Source: Methanomassiliicoccus sp. UBA6 (GTDB lineage: Archaea > Thermoplasmatota > Thermoplasmata > Methanomassiliicoccales > Methanomassiliicoccaceae). Taken from it: 7,504 nucleotides of DNA. Positions 5,505 to 7,504 of this stretch are shown in pieces. The translations under genes were made by a program, and so were the position numbers. How positions within the stretch are numbered: the first letter of the stretch is position 1; each line of letters opens with the position of its first letter. The stretch spans positions 12,608-20,111 of the forward strand of contig DAVH01000030.1 in NCBI GenBank assembly GCA_002508545.1, read 5' to 3'. The notes under the pieces were generated by a model. That model was not told the DNA's origin. It was given only the letters and a program-made list of their open reading frames with translations, and did not search any database.

Positions 5505-7504
5505 TCAGATGTCCAGGTTCTCCACTTCCTTGGCGTGGGCGGTGATGAACTCCTTGCGTGGTTCCACCGCGTCGCCCATCAGGATGGTGAACAGCTCGTC
5601 CGCCCGGACGGCGTCCTCGATGGTGACCTTCTTCAGCATCCTTACCGAGGGGTCCATTGTCGTCTCCCACAGCTGGTGGGGGTTCATCTCTCCCAGGCCC
5701 TTGTAGCGCTGGATGTTCGCGCCCTTGCCCAGGGTCTCGATCGCGGCCGCCCTCTCCCTCTCGTTGTAGGCGTAAAGCTCCTTGTTGCCCCTCGAGACCT
5801 TGTACAGCGGGGGCATCGCGAGGTACACGTAGCCGCTGTCGATGAGCGGGCGCATGTACCGGAAGAACAGCGTCAGCATCAGGGTGGAGATGTGCGCGCC
5901 GTCGACATCGGCATCGGTCATGATGACGATCTTATGATACCGCACCTTGGTGATGTCGAAGTCCTGCCCCACCCCGGCCCCGATGGCGGTGATGAGGTTC
6001 CTGATCTCCTGGTTCTTCAGGATCTTGTCCAGGCGGGACTTCTCCACGTTCAGGATCTTGCCTCTGAGGGGCAGGATGGCCTGGAACGCCCGGTTGCGGC
6101 CCTGCTTGGCGCTGTTATGAACGAAGACGCCGGAAGCAAGGGCGAAGTTGTGCGTTCCTGGGACCTCAAGATCGTAGACGTCGACCCTTTCCTCTTCGAG
6201 CACGCAGGAGCGAACCCGCAGGAGGTGACGCACGACCGTTCCGTTACGACCATTTTGGCTAGTGACCTCGCGAGTCATGAGGATGTCATCGTTGATCAGG
6301 TGCTGCGCCTCTCTGTACGACCCGTCGATCAACATGAAGCGATGGTCTGGGGTGCAGAGGACGTCCTCTCCGTTGGACAGGGTCAGCCGCACGACCGCCG
6401 TATTCCTCTTCGTCACCCGGGCGTTGATCGCCCGCTCGATGCCGATCTTGCCGTCTTTGCGGATGGTGTAGCAGAAGTGCTCCTTGCCCTCCGCCTGCTC
6501 GGCCACGAGCTCCTCGAAGCTCAGGTCCCGGCCGTCGGCCAGCGCGACCTTGGTGTCGCCGGAGAAGCATCCACCGGCGGAGTCGCCCTCCACGATGAAC
6601 AGCTCCGACCTCACCGGGTCCTTCTCCTGGCAATCCGCGAGCTTCCCAGGCAGCCCGCCGCCCTCCAGCAGGCCCTTTCGCCTCGTGAGCTCGCGGGCTT
6701 TGCGCGCGGCCTCGCGGGCCTGGTACGCCAGGATCGAGCGGCGGATGCACGCCTCGGCCACCCGGGGGTTCTCTTCCATGAACTGGCTGAACTTCTCGTA
6801 GACGCACGAGTCGACGATGCCCTTGACCTCGCTGTTCCCCAGCTTGGTCTTGGTCTGCCCCTCGAACTGGGGCTCGGGAATCTTGACGCTGATGATGGCG
6901 GTGAGCCCCTCGCGCACGTCGTCCCCGCTGAGGTTCTCCTCGTTGTCCTTGAGGAGCTTGTTCTTCTTCGCGTACTCGTTGATGCTCCTGGTCAGCGCGG
7001 AGCGGAAGCCCATGAGGTGCGTGCCGCCCTCCATGGTGTTGATGTTGTTGACGTAGCTGAACACGCTCTCGGAGAACGCGTCGGTGTACTGCATGGCGAC
7101 CTCGACCACGACATCGTCGCGCTCGCAGGTGAGGTAGATCGGCCGCTCGTGCATCGCCACCTTGTTCTTGTTCAGGTGGTCCACGAACTCGATGATGCCT
7201 CCCTCGGCGTGGAAGATGTCCTCGCGCTCCCTTCCCGCCCGGAGGTCGCGGAAGGTGATCTTCACCCCCTTGTTCAGGTAGGCGAGGTCCTGGAGGTGGT
7301 GCGCGATGGTGTCCGCGTCGAAGTTCAGGTCCTCGAATATCTCCCCGTCCGGCCGGAAATGCTGCTGGGTGCCGGTCTCGGTGGTCTCCCCGATCACCTC
7401 CAGCGGCTGGGTGAGCTCGCCCCGCTCGCAGCGCATCCTGTGGATACGGCCCTCGCGCATGACCGTCGTCTCCAGGTACTGGGAGAGCGCGTTGACGACC
7501 GAGA
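5505..7504 (-). CDS. gyrB: DNA gyrase subunit B with in-frame intein (5' end outside window)
   Basis: The frame is open to the window edge: 665 residues are visible, of which 513 are GyrB and 152 the intein. The first visible residues, SVVNALSQ, align with about residue 120 of E. coli GyrB, so most of the ATP-binding GHKL domain is missing here; the Met at 7460 is internal. Next comes the transducer domain, including the lysine-bearing loop QTKTKLGN (near 6840-6865). The TOPRIM domain has the catalytic Glu in VEGDS (codon 6588-6590) and the DADVD acidic motif (5904-5915). The C-terminus has QRYKGLGEMNP and ends in NLDI, the usual GyrB end. After splicing, the joined sequence SAGG-SAKQGRNR is the normal family sequence. 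With the missing N-terminus the mature protein would be about 630-640 residues, the short form without the E. coli TOPRIM insert. It supplies ATP hydrolysis and metal-dependent cleavage chemistry to gyrase. Function depends on intein removal. Confidence -1.
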   Translation of the reverse strand, partial: SVVNALSQYLETTVMREGRIHRMRCERGELTQPLEVIGETTETGTQQHFRPDGEIFEDLNFDADTIAHHLQDLAYLNKGVKITFRDLRAGREREDIFHAEGGIIEFVDHLNKNKVAMHERPIYLTCERDDVVVEVAMQYTDAFSESVFSYVNNINTMEGGTHLMGFRSALTRSINEYAKKNKLLKDNEENLSGDDVREGLTAIISVKIPEPQFEGQTKTKLGNSEVKGIVDSCVYEKFSQFMEENPRVAEACIRRSILAYQAREAARKARELTRRKGLLEGGGLPGKLADCQEKDPVRSELFIVEGDSAGGCFSGDTKVALADGRDLSFEELVAEQAEGKEHFCYTIRKDGKIGIERAINARVTKRNTAVVRLTLSNGEDVLCTPDHRFMLIDGSYREAQHLINDDILMTREVTSQNGRNGTVVRHLLRVRSCVLEEERVDVYDLEVPGTHNFALASGVFVHNSAKQGRNRAFQAILPLRGKILNVEKSRLDKILKNQEIRNLITAIGAGVGQDFDITKVRYHKIVIMTDADVDGAHISTLMLTLFFRYMRPLIDSGYVYLAMPPLYKVSRGNKELYAYNERERAAAIETLGKGANIQRYKGLGEMNPHQLWETTMDPSVRMLKKVTIEDAVRADELFTILMGDAVEPRKEFITAHAKEVENLDI
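6114..6569 (-). mobile_element. Mini-intein in GyrB TOPRIM motif (no homing endonuclease)
   Basis: The 152-residue insertion starts at Cys1 (codon 6567-6569) after VEGDSAGG and ends in His151-Asn152 (6114-6119), followed by Ser as +1 extein residue. It has all the standard splicing blocks: block A CFSGDTKVAL (1-10), block B CTPDH (72-76) with the TxxH motif T73/H76, block F VDVYDLEVPGTHNF (129-142), and block G GVFVHN (147-152). These predict the class 1 mechanism: N-S shift at Cys1, transesterification to Ser+1, and Asn152 cyclisation. Nothing resembling a LAGLIDADG or HNH endonuclease lies between blocks B and F, where only about 50 residues occur, so this is a minimal splicing domain that cannot home by itself. 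It closely resembles, from memory, the Synechocystis GyrB intein (CFSGDT start, CYTIR, PDHKFML, THNFALASGVFVHN end) at the same site. Third-position base use is G/C-rich up to about codon 73 but clearly mixed afterwards. Confidence -1.

Noticed and set aside
6050..6253. Small minus-strand open frame inside the intein, considered as a remnant endonuclease
   Set aside because: It is out of frame with GyrB, Arg/Ser-rich, and shows no LAGLIDADG or HNH motif.
2936..7504. Topoisomerase IV (parE/parC) instead of gyrase
   Set aside because: The A subunit has a GyrA box and a full six-blade C-terminal domain, and both subunits match gyrase sequences along their whole visible length.

Overview
The window looks like a piece of an archaeal chromosome, G+C-rich with strongly G/C-biased third codon positions. 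Archaeal signs are AT-rich TATA-like boxes in the two intergenic gaps, oligo-T tracts after gene ends, a KaiC-type RecA-superfamily ATPase whose start has no ribosome binding site (probably leaderless), and a secreted beta-helix-like surface protein. A bacterial-type DNA gyrase is known in several euryarchaeal lineages. The whole picture would fit a G+C-rich member of the Thermoplasmata (for example Methanomassiliicoccales), but that placement is inference, not something the sequence proves.

Every gene I can support lies on the minus strand. Reading in transcription order, from high to low coordinates: gyrB (5' end outside the window, stop at 5505) contains an in-frame 152-residue mini-intein at 6114-6569, inserted in the TOPRIM motif. 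Thirteen bases after gyrB comes gyrA (2936-5491), so gyrBA is an operon encoding the A2B2 gyrase that introduces negative supercoils. A GC hairpin followed by T6 (2898-2932) ends this operon. A 69-base gap leads to a KaiC-like ATPase (2138-2866). A coiled-coil, zinc-ribbon protein (1038-2090) follows 47 bases later with no terminator between, so the two probably form a second operon of unknown function. A 141-base AT-rich gap (897-1037) carries T-tract termination signals and one or two TATA-like boxes. It leads to a secreted protein gene (1-896) that runs off the start of the window.

The most notable items are: (1) the GyrB mini-intein, which closely resembles the Synechocystis GyrB intein as I remember it, and whose two halves differ sharply in third-position base use; (2) the ATPase plus coiled-coil/zinc-ribbon pair, which looks like a two-component module I cannot assign to a known system; and (3) a repeated 11-residue peptide in the coiled-coil protein, identical in amino acids but different in 6 of 11 codons, suggesting a short linear binding motif under selection.
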